Shown in pieces: positions 52,803 through 62,121 of a DNA stretch of 64,000 nt. How positions within the stretch are numbered: the first letter of the stretch is position 1; each line of letters opens with the position of its first letter. The translations under genes were made by a program, and so were the position numbers. The stretch lies in NCBI GenBank assembly GCA_013792075.1, contig VMSR01000105.1, forward strand, positions 34,801 through 98,800, written 5' to 3'. The notes below the pieces were generated by a model. The model searched no databases. It had not been told where the DNA came from and saw only the letters and a list, made by a program, of their open reading frames with translations. Source of the stretch: Desulfobacula sp. Lineage in GTDB: Bacteria > Desulfobacterota > Desulfobacteria > Desulfobacterales > Desulfobacteraceae.

Positions 52803-55484
52803 TCAATGTGCTTGGGCCCAATTGGCACCGACTCCGAAATTGACTTTCAGCGGGACCTTAAGGGGGTAAACATTTTCCATGATTTTCCCGGCAAGTGCAA
52901 TGAGCTGGTCTTTTTCTTCGGCCGGGGTTTCAAATATAATTTCATCGTGGACCGATAGCAGCATTTTTGAGGCCATCTGGTTTTTAATCAGGGCCGCATC
53001 CATTTGGATCATGGCCAGTTTGATCAAATCGGCAGCACTGCCCTGGATGGGGGTGTTAATGGCGGCCCGCTGGGCGAAGTTTCTCAGATTTGCATTGGAG
53101 GACCGAATATCGTCCAGCCGCCTTTTCCGGCCAAAAAGCGTGGCAACTTCACAGGTTTTTTTGGTCTCTTCAATGGTCTTGTCAATGAAGCGCTTTACCC
53201 CTGCATACCGTTTGAAATAATTATCAATATAGGCTGTGGCCATTTTTCGGCTGATATTCAATTCATTGGAGAGGCGAAATGCGCTCATGCCGTATACAAT
53301 GCCGAAGTTAATGGCCTTGGCCTGGCTTCTCAATTCATCTGTGATAAAAGCAGGGATCACCTGGAAGACTTCAAGGGCGGTCCGGGTATGGATGTCTTCA
53401 TTATTGTTAAAGGCCTCAATCAATATTTCATCTTCAGCGCAATGGGCCAGGACCCGGAGCTCAATCTGGGAATAATCCGCCGAGATAAGGATGTTTCCTT
53501 CTTCCGGGATAAAGGCTTCCCGGATCTGCCGGCCTTCTTCTTTCCGGATGGGAATATTCTGGAGATTGGGTGTGGAACTGGACAATCTGCCGGTGACCGT
53601 TATGGTCTGGTTAAAAGAGGTGTGGATGCGGCCGGTCTCAGGATGAATTAACTGGGCCAGGGACTCCACATAGGTGGATTTTAGTTTGCCCAGGGTTCTG
53701 TAGCGGAGCAGCTTGTCAGGCAGTTCATGGGTTTTGGCAAGCAGGGTCAGCACCTCCACATCCGTGGAATACCCGGTTTTCTTTTTTGTTTTTTTACCAG
53801 TTTTCAGGTTGAGCCGTTCAAAAAGAATGACACCGAGCTGCTGGGAAGAATTGATATTGAATTCTTCTCCGGCCAGATCATAGATTTCCTGTTCAAGGGT
53901 TTTCATCTCCGCTTCAAAGGTGACGGACAAATGGGCCAGGACATTTGCGTCTACTTTGATTCCCTGCATTTCCATTTTTGCCAGTACGCAAATCAGCGGT
54001 ACCTCAAGACTTTCCATGAGGTGGGTGAGTTCTTTGGCCTGGATCCGGCGTTTCAATTCTCCATAGGCCATGAAGGTTAGGTCTGCATCTTCGGCTGCAT
54101 AATCAACGGCATCTGTAATGGGCGTCTCTTCAAACCCGATCTGGTTTTTGCCTTTCCCGGTGATGTCCTCGTAGGAAATGGTTTTGTATCCGAAAAGGTT
54201 CATGGCAATGCTGTCAAGGCTGTGCCCCCGAACACCGGGGGTGAGCAGGTAGGAAGCAATCATGGTGTCAAAAACGATGCCGGCAAGCTGTATCCCGTAG
54301 TTGGCCAGAACAATATAGTCATATTTGATGTTCTGACCGACTTTCTGGATGTCCGGATTTTCCAGAACCGGTTTGAAAATACGCAGAATATCTTCTTTAC
54401 ACGGCTGCTCAATGCCGTTTTCATGGGTATGGGCAATGGGAATGTAAAATCCTGTGTCCTCCATATAGGAAAAGGAGATGCCGACAAGCTTGGCTTCCAT
54501 GGGATGTTTGGATGTGGTTTCGGTATCAATGGCAAAAATTTCTTTGTTTTCAAGAACTTTTGCCAGCTTTTCCATTTCATGGACAAGGGTGATCAATTTG
54601 TAGATTTTTTTGGATTTGTCGGCTTTCCGGGCAAATTCGGCGGTCAGGTTTTTGAATTCAAGTTCTTTGAACAATTCAAAGGCTTTGTGGGTATCAAAGG
54701 CAGGAAGTTTGAACGTTTCAATGGGTTCCTTGACCTTGATTTTCCGGTCAATGGCAGCCAGGGTACGGCTTAACAGCACAATTTCCCGGCTTTCGGAAAG
54801 GCTGTCATACAATTTTTTCTTGTTTTTAAGCTGGTCCAGGTTTTCGTAGAGATTATCGATGGAGCCAAATTCTGCGATGAGCTTGATGGCGGTCTTGGGC
54901 CCCACGCCCTTGACCCCGGGAATATTGTCAGCCGTATCACCGGCAAGGCCGAGGACATCAATAAACTGAATCGGCGTTATCCCCATCTCCTCCTTAACAG
55001 CGGCCACGTCCGTTATGGTGTCTTTCATGGGGTCCCACAGCACGCAATGGTCTGTTATCAGCTGGATAAAATCCTTGTCCCCGGTGACCATGACCACCTC
55101 AAAGCCCTGGCTTTGGGCCAGGTCTGCATAGGTGCCCACCAGGTCGTCGGCCTCATACCCCATTTTCTGGACAATGGGGATGTTCAAGGCTGATATCATT
55201 CGTTTGACATCGGGTATCTGGACAGCCAGTTCTGCGGGCATGGGGGGGCGGTTGGCCTTGTACTGGTCGTACAGGGCGTGGCGAAAGGTGGGGCCTTTGA
55301 CATCAAAGAACACCACGGCATACTCAGGTGTATTTTCCTTTAGTAATTTGAGAAGAATTCGTGTAAAGCCAAAGGTGGCATTGGTGGGATGACCCGTGGA
55401 GGTACTCAGGGAGCGAATGGCGTGGAAGGCCCGGTATAAAAATGCACTGCCGTCAATGAGAAATATCTTTTTTGAATCTGCCAT
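52803..55484 (-). CDS. polA: DNA polymerase I
   Basis: 893 residues with three domains. The 5'-3' exonuclease occupies about 1-290 (FLIDGSAFLYRAFHAIRS, GDTADNIPGVKGVGPKTAIKLI). The 3'-5' exonuclease is intact with AIDTETTSKHPMEAKLVGISF near 318 and a later Y-x3-D motif. The polymerase domain (500-893) shows ADYSQIELRVLAHCAEDEILIEAF, RSQAKAINFGIVYGMSAFRLSNELNISR, and VHDEIIFETPAEE. It serves repair and Okazaki fragment processing. A -35/-10-like pair (TTGAAA, TTAATT) precedes it on the minus strand. Confidence 0.96.
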   Translation of the reverse strand: MADSKKIFLIDGSAFLYRAFHAIRSLSTSTGHPTNATFGFTRILLKLLKENTPEYAVVFFDVKGPTFRHALYDQYKANRPPMPAELAVQIPDVKRMISALNIPIVQKMGYEADDLVGTYADLAQSQGFEVVMVTGDKDFIQLITDHCVLWDPMKDTITDVAAVKEEMGITPIQFIDVLGLAGDTADNIPGVKGVGPKTAIKLIAEFGSIDNLYENLDQLKNKKKLYDSLSESREIVLLSRTLAAIDRKIKVKEPIETFKLPAFDTHKAFELFKELEFKNLTAEFARKADKSKKIYKLITLVHEMEKLAKVLENKEIFAIDTETTSKHPMEAKLVGISFSYMEDTGFYIPIAHTHENGIEQPCKEDILRIFKPVLENPDIQKVGQNIKYDYIVLANYGIQLAGIVFDTMIASYLLTPGVRGHSLDSIAMNLFGYKTISYEDITGKGKNQIGFEETPITDAVDYAAEDADLTFMAYGELKRRIQAKELTHLMESLEVPLICVLAKMEMQGIKVDANVLAHLSVTFEAEMKTLEQEIYDLAGEEFNINSSQQLGVILFERLNLKTGKKTKKKTGYSTDVEVLTLLAKTHELPDKLLRYRTLGKLKSTYVESLAQLIHPETGRIHTSFNQTITVTGRLSSSTPNLQNIPIRKEEGRQIREAFIPEEGNILISADYSQIELRVLAHCAEDEILIEAFNNNEDIHTRTALEVFQVIPAFITDELRSQAKAINFGIVYGMSAFRLSNELNISRKMATAYIDNYFKRYAGVKRFIDKTIEETKKTCEVATLFGRKRRLDDIRSSNANLRNFAQRAAINTPIQGSAADLIKLAMIQMDAALIKNQMASKMLLSVHDEIIFETPAEEKDQLIALAGKIMENVYPLKVPLKVNFGVGANWAQAH

Positions 55485-55571
55485 TTTTAGTATAACCTTT
55501 TTTGGAGATTGAATTTTTCCTAAATTAAGGGCATATATACTATCTTTTCAAAAAAAGGAGAAGGTAATTTT

Positions 55572-55793
55572 ATGATGGCCGAAAACGGGCGTGCCAGAAG
55601 GGAAAAACTCAGACAAAAACAAAATAAGAGCTGCCATTGCTGCCGGGAATCCTTTATGTTCTGCTGGCAGTGCCGGTGCGGGTTTTCCATATGCCAGGCG
55701 TGCATGTACGAAAACCAATGGGGCATGACCTGCAACGGGATCACCTGGGAGTGTCCGGACTGCGGCGGGCAGAACGGATACGGCAACCAATAG
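55572..55793 (+). CDS. Small Cys-rich protein (zinc-binding), 73 aa
   Basis: 73 residues with ten cysteines: CHCC, CWQCRCGFSICQAC and CNGITWECPDCGG. The spacing suggests two zinc sites. The N-terminus is basic (MMAENGRARREKLRQKQNK). It is not in a family I recognise but looks real: GAAGG lies eight bases before the ATG and the composition is conserved-like. It is divergent from polA, with a promoter-like TTGAAT/TATATA in between, and 67 bases before purN. Zinc-dependent DNA or RNA binding is a guess. Confidence 0.7.
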   Translation: MMAENGRARREKLRQKQNKSCHCCRESFMFCWQCRCGFSICQACMYENQWGMTCNGITWECPDCGGQNGYGNQ

Positions 55794-55860
55794 ATGGGCG
55801 CATTTGTTCTTCATGCCGGCGTGACATCTTAAAAATACTTTTATATAAGGGGGGAAGAGA

Positions 55861-56580
55861 ATGGCCAAAACCATAAATGTGGGAACCTTGATTTCCGGAG
55901 GCGGTACCAACCTTCAGGCCATAATTGATGCCTGCACAGCCGGTCGCATCGATGCCAGAATCCTTTTCACCGGTTCGGACACCCCTGGTGTAAAAGGGCT
56001 TGAACGGGCCCAAAAGGCAGGGATCGATACCTTTGTGGTGGATTATGCCAAGATTATCCGATCCTGCAAAAAGGGCATTGACCCGGGGGACCTGCCATCT
56101 GATTTTAACCTCCAAGAGATTCTTGGAAAACAGCAATTGATGGCAGGGAATATGGAAAAGGACAGGATTGACTTTTTTTTAAAATCCAGGGCCATTGCGG
56201 AAAAATTGCTCCTGGACCATATTCTTTCCTTTCAGATAGATCTTTTGGTCCTGGCAGGCTTCATGCGGGTGCTGACCCCCTATTTTATCGACCGGATGAA
56301 TACAATTCCCGGCCAGTATAGAATCATGAACATCCACCCGGCCCTTCTGCCGTCATTTCCCGGGACAGACGGGTATGGAGACACCTTCCGTTACGGGTGC
56401 AAGGTCGGCGGATGCACGGTTCATTTTATTGATTACGGAGAGGACACAGGGCCCATCATTGGCCAGCGATCCTTTGAAATTGCGGAGGGTGACACCCTGG
56501 AGGATGTCAAACGAAAAGGGTTAGAACAAGAGTGGGAACTCTATCCTGCCTGCATTCAGAAATTTGCGGACCTGGGATAA
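55861..56580 (+). CDS. purN: Phosphoribosylglycinamide formyltransferase
   Basis: 239 residues, longer than the typical 190-215. The N-terminus LISGGGTNLQAIIDACTAGRID and the active-site segment MNIHPALLPSFPGTDGYGD carry the catalytic Asn and His; the Asp is in DYGEDTGPIIGQ. An insertion of about 30 residues lies near 60-100 (IIRSCKKGIDPGDLPSDFNLQEIL). It transfers a formyl group from 10-formyl-THF to GAR in purine synthesis. It follows a small Cys-rich gene. Convergent with the EAL-HDOD gene, two bases apart. Confidence 0.92.
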   Translation: MAKTINVGTLISGGGTNLQAIIDACTAGRIDARILFTGSDTPGVKGLERAQKAGIDTFVVDYAKIIRSCKKGIDPGDLPSDFNLQEILGKQQLMAGNMEKDRIDFFLKSRAIAEKLLLDHILSFQIDLLVLAGFMRVLTPYFIDRMNTIPGQYRIMNIHPALLPSFPGTDGYGDTFRYGCKVGGCTVHFIDYGEDTGPIIGQRSFEIAEGDTLEDVKRKGLEQEWELYPACIQKFADLG

Positions 56581-56582
56581 AA

Positions 56583-57794
56583 TCAGACAAAAAAAGAATC
56601 TGCCATCCGGAGGGCGTCCTTATAAAATTCCGGTAATTTTTCAATGATTTTCCGGCCGTCCATCAATGTAAAAAGCCTGTGATCCCATTGGCCTTTTCCA
56701 AAACTTTCGACCAGTGTGTGAAGCATGGTGTAGTGCTTGTTTCGGCCCAAAAGGGCGTCTTTGATTTTGTCTGAAAAGGTGATCTGATTGAGGATGTCTG
56801 CCATGGATCGGTCCAGAATGGCATCCATGGATGAAAAAAGTCCGATGGTGAACAACTCCTCGGTGGTAAAATGGGTTTTGAGTATTTGCCCGCATTGCTC
56901 ACACATTCTGGCCCGGATTACAGACAAGCGTATCAGTTCATCGGGTTTGCTTTCACCCAGATCCGATACCACCACCACATGGAGAAATTTTTTTAATTCG
57001 TCAATGCCCAGGAAGGTCATGGCATCTTTGATGGTGTTAATGGGGGTTGGGCGTTGAAAATAAGCGCAATTAATGAATTTAAGCAATTTGAACGAGATTG
57101 ACAGGTCTTTTTTTATGAGGTCCTCAATTGCTACCAGATTCAGCTCTTTTTGTCCGGCTGCATTGATCAGTTTCATTTTGGTGATCTGGCCTGGGGAAAT
57201 ATCTTTTTTGGAGAGGATTTCCGGACGGGCGAAAAAATAGCCCTGGAACAGGCCGAATCCCATTTTTCTGGCCTGTTCAAACTCCTGATGGGTCTCCACC
57301 TTTTCCGCCAGGAGGGTAAGGGGGGTGTTGGCTCGAATGGTTGCAATGATCGGTTCAAGTGTTTCCAGGGGGGTGGCCATGATGTCAAATTTGATCATGG
57401 CAGAAAGGGAGATCATGGCATCAAATTTTTTGTCATAGACAAAATCATCCAGGGCGATGCGAAATCCCTGGCGTTTGAATTCCCTTAGGGCATCCATTAC
57501 TTCAGGGTCCGGTTCTATGTCTTCCAATACCTCAATGATAATATGTTCCTTGGGAAAGAGCAGGGGCATTTTTTGTACGATCAGATCCCTGGTAAAATTT
57601 ACAAGTCCTGGTTTTTCCCCCAGGATCTCGTTAAGCCCCATGGAGAAAAAAGTGTTGGACAGAACAGTGGATGTGGCTGTGCTCCCGTCAATATCAGGGA
57701 AGGCATTGAAGAGGCTGTTCCTGAACAAAAGTTCGTACCCGAAAACTTTTTTTTTCGCAGTGAAAACGGGCTGGCGTGCAACAAAAATATCCAT
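56583..57794 (-). CDS. EAL-HDOD protein (YuxH-like), degenerate EAL
   Basis: 403 residues. The N-terminal half (about 1-205) is EAL-like, but the signature is replaced by YELLFRN and the metal motifs are not conserved, so cyclic di-GMP hydrolysis is unlikely. LDDFVYDKKFDAMISLSAMIKFDIM and LLAEKVETHQEFEQARKMGFGLFQGYFFARP remain recognisable. The C-terminal half is HDOD (LVAIEDLIKKDLSISFKLLKFINCAYFQ), with no metal HD pair. Such proteins often act as binding platforms in signalling or motility. AGGAG stands before the ATG. Confidence 0.88.
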   Translation of the reverse strand: MDIFVARQPVFTAKKKVFGYELLFRNSLFNAFPDIDGSTATSTVLSNTFFSMGLNEILGEKPGLVNFTRDLIVQKMPLLFPKEHIIIEVLEDIEPDPEVMDALREFKRQGFRIALDDFVYDKKFDAMISLSAMIKFDIMATPLETLEPIIATIRANTPLTLLAEKVETHQEFEQARKMGFGLFQGYFFARPEILSKKDISPGQITKMKLINAAGQKELNLVAIEDLIKKDLSISFKLLKFINCAYFQRPTPINTIKDAMTFLGIDELKKFLHVVVVSDLGESKPDELIRLSVIRARMCEQCGQILKTHFTTEELFTIGLFSSMDAILDRSMADILNQITFSDKIKDALLGRNKHYTMLHTLVESFGKGQWDHRLFTLMDGRKIIEKLPEFYKDALRMADSFFV

Positions 57795-57916
57795 GCCGGA
57801 AAGCTCCTGTAATTGATTCTCAACAAAAAATAGTTTTTACGATCCGTGTATAGAGAATGATCAGGCAACTATAGCCCGTATCAAAAGGAAAAATCAAGAC
57901 GAAACAGGTATGAACG

Positions 57917-59104
57917 TCAGGAAAGCAGTTTCAGCATCAGGGGGACAGCTGTCATGGTGCCGATGGAAGACCCCAGGTTGGTAAAGATGACCACCAGCAG
58001 AATCCGGGTGACATTGTTCCGCCAAAACCCTTTTATGGAAACGATATCCGTGGGGATGGCTTCCAGATCACGAACCTTTGGCTTGCGGAAAAAAGCTTCA
58101 ACAAGACCGGAGACCCATCCGGCCGCTATCATGGGGTTTAAAGAAGTTAAGGGGGCTGCAATGATGGACGAGAGGATGGTATAGGGGTGTGCCAGGGCCA
58201 GAAGGGCGCCAAGCCCTGCAAAAATACCATTGGCTGCAATCCATATCCATATCATATCGGTGCCGGCATTTTTGCCGCCCATCATAAATCCCGCCACAAA
58301 CATCAGGAGAATAAGTCCGGGAAGCAGCCATTTTAATATTTTGCCCAGGTTTCCCGCCCTGGGTGTCTGGTTGAGGTCTGCAAGATCAATGGGCCTTGGA
58401 TCTGCCATGTACTTTTTAATACCCGGCACATGGGCCGCTCCCACCACTGCCACAATTTTATTCCCAGGAGCCGACCGGATATTCTCTGCCAGAAACCGGT
58501 CCCTTTCATCAATCAAGACCCTTTCAATTATGGGATGGGCTTCTTTTACATCTGCCAGTAGTGTCTGGAGGATGTCTTCCTGTTTCATCCGTTCAATGTC
58601 TTCTTCTTTCAGATCATCAGATCCCCCAAAGGAAAAAACAAGGGATGCTGATAACTTGAGTTTTTCCCAGAATCCCATGCCCCGCCAGACCCGGGATAGG
58701 GTGGTTTGTATTTCCCGGTCCGCCGGAATAATTACGGCATTGGTTTCTTTGGCCGCCTTTACGGCATTGATCATTTCCTGGCCGGGTTTGATACCGAATT
58801 TGTCGGCAATCTTTTTCTGGAAGGATGAAAGAAGCAGGTTCATAAAGAGCATCAGGGTCTTTTTCTGCCGGATTACCTTTACAATGTCCATATTTTTCCA
58901 GCGGTCTTCATCCTGGATGGAGGCAAGCCGTGTGGCACAGAGCTCCACACAGACCGTGTCGGGTTTTTGTTCAAGGATGGTGTCTTCCACCAGTTGGGCA
59001 CTGTGTCTGGAGACGTGGGCGGTGCCGATTAAAAAAATTGTTTTTCCCTGAACGGATACTTCATGAATGTCTGATGTTTGTGCTGTTTCCAACGCGTTTG
59101 CCAT
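57917..59104 (-). CDS. TraB family membrane protein
   Basis: 395 residues. TraB/PrgY domain in the N-terminal 240 residues: FLIGTAHVSRHSAQLVEDTILEQKPDTVCVELCATRL at the start and VAVVGAAHVPGIKKYM near 215. The last 145 residues have four or so hydrophobic segments (GKILKWLLPGLILLMFVAGFMMGG, and the ending LLVVIFTNLGSSIGTMTAVPLMLKLL). PrgY-type proteins inhibit peptide pheromones or act as proteases; the role here is unknown. AAAGG is directly before the ATG, so a short leader or a slightly different start is possible. Confidence 0.88.
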   Translation of the reverse strand: MANALETAQTSDIHEVSVQGKTIFLIGTAHVSRHSAQLVEDTILEQKPDTVCVELCATRLASIQDEDRWKNMDIVKVIRQKKTLMLFMNLLLSSFQKKIADKFGIKPGQEMINAVKAAKETNAVIIPADREIQTTLSRVWRGMGFWEKLKLSASLVFSFGGSDDLKEEDIERMKQEDILQTLLADVKEAHPIIERVLIDERDRFLAENIRSAPGNKIVAVVGAAHVPGIKKYMADPRPIDLADLNQTPRAGNLGKILKWLLPGLILLMFVAGFMMGGKNAGTDMIWIWIAANGIFAGLGALLALAHPYTILSSIIAAPLTSLNPMIAAGWVSGLVEAFFRKPKVRDLEAIPTDIVSIKGFWRNNVTRILLVVIFTNLGSSIGTMTAVPLMLKLLS

Positions 59105-59206
59105 CCTTTGGTGTCTTTATATATCGATTAAAATGCAGTTTGAGAATATAAGCATTATCTTTTTCATGGCAAGATAACAATATTAAAGATAAACGGTTGC
59201 AAATTC

Positions 59207-59235
59207 TTGACCTTCCCTGCGGGTTTTGATATTTA
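59207..59235 (+). promoter_or_regulatory. Sigma-70-like promoter placing the start at the ATG of the small ORF
   Basis: TTGACC at 59207-59212, a 17-base spacer and TATTTA at 59230-59235. The predicted transcription start is about 59242, one base before the ATG at 59243, and no SD precedes that ATG. This suggests a leaderless mRNA. Confidence 0.5.
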
Positions 59236-59242
59236 AGTGTAC

Positions 59243-59425
59243 ATGAAATCAATAGATGAACAAATACTGAGAACCACAAAGGAAATTATTGTCAAGTTCA
59301 TTGAGCTGGGCCGATTGTCTCCTTCCAATATCCACGAATCCTTTCGGGATATCCATGCAACAGTGAACGAAACCGTTAAGAAAAACATACAAAAAGAATC
59401 TTCTTCAGATGACACGCCTTCCTGA
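59243..59425 (+). CDS. Small conserved-looking hypothetical protein, 60 aa
   Basis: 60 residues (ATG 59243; an in-frame GTG two codons earlier is possible). The sequence SIDEQILRTTKEIIVKFIELGRLSPSNIHESFRDIHATVNETVKK is helical and charged and has a general likeness to the N-terminus of MucR-like proteins, not enough to assign. It overlaps the next gene by 17 bases in another frame. No SD is seen, and a promoter sits just upstream. It is the first gene of a unit leading to the Gate protein and recN. Confidence 0.65.
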   Translation: MKSIDEQILRTTKEIIVKFIELGRLSPSNIHESFRDIHATVNETVKKNIQKESSSDDTPS

Positions 59426-60395
59426 ACCCTTTTTTTTTCGCATTTGCAATGGTACAAAATCAGGAATAAAAAAGGGATGGACAGGGCTCATCTGGCTGCT
59501 GAAAATTCTTGTGCCGGTTTCTTTCCTAACGGCATTGCTGGTTCATTTTAATATTATTTATCGGCTTGATTTTCTGCTGACACCGCTTATGGCCTGGCTG
59601 TGCCTGCCGGCTTCCGCCGCCCTTGTGCTGGTCATCGGCCTTTTTACCGGGATCTACGGTACCGTGGCCGCCCTTTCCGTCATGGCATTTTCCATGGACC
59701 ACATGATCCTCATGGCTATTTTCACCCTTATTTCCCATAATCTGATCCAGGAAAGCATTGTCCAGGGGAATTCAGGTATAAACCCTTTTGTGGCAGCGTT
59801 TTTTCGGCTGATCATGGCTTTTGTGGTTACCTTTGTCTGTGCAAGGATTATGGGGGCGTCCCCGGATCTGGGACCGGTTGCAGCCCTGGAAGGGCTTGGC
59901 AAAAATCACCAGGCCTTTATCCCCATGCTCAGAGAATGGGGATGGGTAACGGCAAAGCTGTCACTCCAGATTTTTTGCATTATCATGCCCTTGATGGTCT
60001 TGATGGAACTTGCAAAGATCTTTCATATTATCCAGATGATTACCAGGGGCTTTTCCCCTGTGGTTGCTTTTTTAGGGCTGGACCGGTCCTGCGGCATGCT
60101 CTGGCTGACGGCTGCTGTTTTCGGCCTGGCCTATGGATCGGCTGTGATTGTTGAAGAGACCCGGGCCAATCCCTATGACAAGGAAGCGTTGACAAAACTT
60201 CACCTTTCCATTGGGGTCAACCATGCCATGATCGAAGACCCGATTTTGTTTTTGCCCCTGGGGATTCCTGCTTTCTGGCTATGGATACCCCGCCTTGTTG
60301 CTGCCATTGCAGTGACCTATTTGTTTTCGGCTATTTTTTTTGCAAGGAGGCTCTATGCTGATCGAGCTTACCATAAAAAAATTCGCAATCATTGA
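59409..60395 (+). CDS. Nucleoside recognition (Gate) domain membrane protein
   Basis: 328 residues with about eight hydrophobic segments. It has two Gate-like repeats: GLFTGIYGTVAALSVMAFSMDHMILMAIFTLISHNLIQESIVQ and LDRSCGMLWLTAAVFGLAYGSAVIVEE. Such proteins are related to nucleoside transporters and to SpmB, but the substrate is unknown. It overlaps the previous small ORF by 17 bases and recN by 41 bases, so expression is linked. A larger relative of the same group lies at 34.4-35.7 kb. Confidence 0.85.
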   Translation: MTRLPEPFFFRICNGTKSGIKKGWTGLIWLLKILVPVSFLTALLVHFNIIYRLDFLLTPLMAWLCLPASAALVLVIGLFTGIYGTVAALSVMAFSMDHMILMAIFTLISHNLIQESIVQGNSGINPFVAAFFRLIMAFVVTFVCARIMGASPDLGPVAALEGLGKNHQAFIPMLREWGWVTAKLSLQIFCIIMPLMVLMELAKIFHIIQMITRGFSPVVAFLGLDRSCGMLWLTAAVFGLAYGSAVIVEETRANPYDKEALTKLHLSIGVNHAMIEDPILFLPLGIPAFWLWIPRLVAAIAVTYLFSAIFFARRLYADRAYHKKIRNH

Positions 60396-62061
60396 TGACA
60401 TCCGGATTCCCTTTAAAAAGGGCCTTTCCGTACTGACCGGCGAGACCGGGGCCGGTAAATCAATTATCATAGAAGCTGTGAACCTGCTGCTGGGCTCACG
60501 GTCTTCGGCAGACCTTGTCCGGACCGGTGAGCAAACAGCCGAGCTGGAAGCCTTTTTTGATATTGAACCCGACTCCCATGCCGCAAGGGTTCTTTTGGAA
60601 CAGGGCATGGACGGATCCGAAGGCCTTATCATCCGCAGGCTTATCTCGGATTCCGGCAAAAGCAGGGTGTTTATTAATTCCAGACAGTCCACCCTGGACC
60701 TGTTAAAACAGGTCACCTTCAATCTGGCCGGGATTTCAAGCCAGCATGCCCACCAGGGATTGCTCCGGGAGGAGAACCACCTGGATATCTTGGATGAATT
60801 TGCCGGCACAAGGCCGGGGCGCAAAGAAATCACGGATCTGTATAAAACCATCCTGCCCCTGGCGGCAAAAATTGCCTCGCTTAAAACAAAAAAAGAAGAA
60901 AAGGCAAGACAGCAGGACCTGCTCCAATTCCAGGTGGATGAGATTGAGGCGGCTGCCATTTTGCCCGATGAGGATGAAGACCTTGATATCCAAAGGAGCC
61001 TTTTACAGAATGCCGGTAAAATTTTTGAGCTTGTCAATGGAGGCATCACTTAGATCTATGACAAAGAGAGGTCTCTGGTTGAACGCATTTCATCCCTGAA
61101 AACCGGCATGGAACGCTTTTCCCAAAAGGAGGACGTCCTGGGAGTTGTGGCAGGCCGTTTGGGGTCCATTGTCTGTGATCTCCAGGATATGGCAGAAACC
61201 TTACGCGTCTATTCCAATACCATTGACCTGGATCCTGAATCCCTGGAGCTGTTAAACCAGCGGATGGATCTGATCTCAAAACTCAAAAGAAAATATGGGG
61301 GAAGCCTCTCCTCTCTGTTTGAACAATATGAAGCCATGCGGGCGGATCTGGACGATACCCAGGGCCTGGACGAGCGGATTTTAACCCTGTCCCTGGAAAA
61401 GGAGGCCTTAGAGCAGCAGGTCCGTCAAAAAGCAGGCGCTTTGTCCATGGCCCGAAAGAAGGCCGGGAAAAAGCTTGCAGAACTTGCAAAAAAAGAGCTG
61501 GCAGCCCTTGAAATGGGCAAGGCCCAATTTGAGGTGGTCGTTTCGCATCAGGCTTCGGATAACCCGGAAGATATTTGTACAAAGGAGGGAGAAAAAATTT
61601 TTGCCACGGGCATGGATAAAATCTGTTTCATGTTAAGTCCCAACCTTGGGGAGGCCCCCAGGCCCCTTGCCAAAATCGCTTCGGGCGGAGAATTGTCACG
61701 GATAGTCCTGGCCCTCAAGGCGGTGCTGTCCACCACCCAGTCCCTTGAAACCCTTATCTTTGATGAGGTGGACGCGGGGATCGGCGGGGCCACCTCTGAA
61801 AAAGTGGGGATTAAATTAAAAGAGCTGGGGGAAAAACACCAGGTGATCTGCATCACCCATCTGGCCCAGATTGCCAAATACGGCGCCAATCAGTTCAGGA
61901 TATCCAAGCAGGTGGTCAATGGCCGTACCTGTACCACCATCCTTCCCCTTGAAACCCGAAAAGAAAGGGTGGAGGAAATCGCCAGAATGATTGGCGGCCA
62001 GGAGATTACCCCGGCCACCCTGACCCATGCAGAGGAATTGCTCGGCCAGGCCAGGTCTTGA
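60355..62061 (+). pseudogene. recN: recN interrupted by one in-frame amber codon
   Basis: The frame from ATG 60355 (AAGGAGG upstream) to 62061 would encode 568 residues, a normal RecN length, but codon 233 is TAG (61051-61053, ACT-TAG-ATC). Before it lie the ABC-type Walker A TGETGAGKSIIIEA and the first coiled-coil arm. After it lie the second arm, signature SGGELSRIVLALKA and Walker B LIFDEVDAGIGGATSE. The frame and family resemblance continue straight through, so the only lesion is this codon. RecN is an SMC-like ATPase in double-strand break repair. The C-terminal half lacks an SD at its first internal ATG (61108). It is a nonsense mutant, a base error or a readthrough case. Confidence 0.88.
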
Positions 62062-62087
62062 CAAATTTAATTATGTGTTTATATTAG
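62058..62087 (+). promoter_or_regulatory. Sigma-70-like promoter for the FmdB-family gene
   Basis: TTGACA at 62058-62063 (overlapping the recN stop), an 18-base spacer and TATTAG at 62082-62087. The start of transcription is about 62094, with a 28-base leader holding an AAGGAG SD. Confidence 0.55.
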
Positions 62088-62121
62088 CAAACTATTGTAA
62101 ATTTAGTGCCAAGGAGTAGAA

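Noticed and set aside
61108..62061. Independent gene for the RecN C-terminal half
   Set aside because: In the same frame as the N-terminal half, with no SD before the ATG and missing Walker A; best read as part of one interrupted recN.
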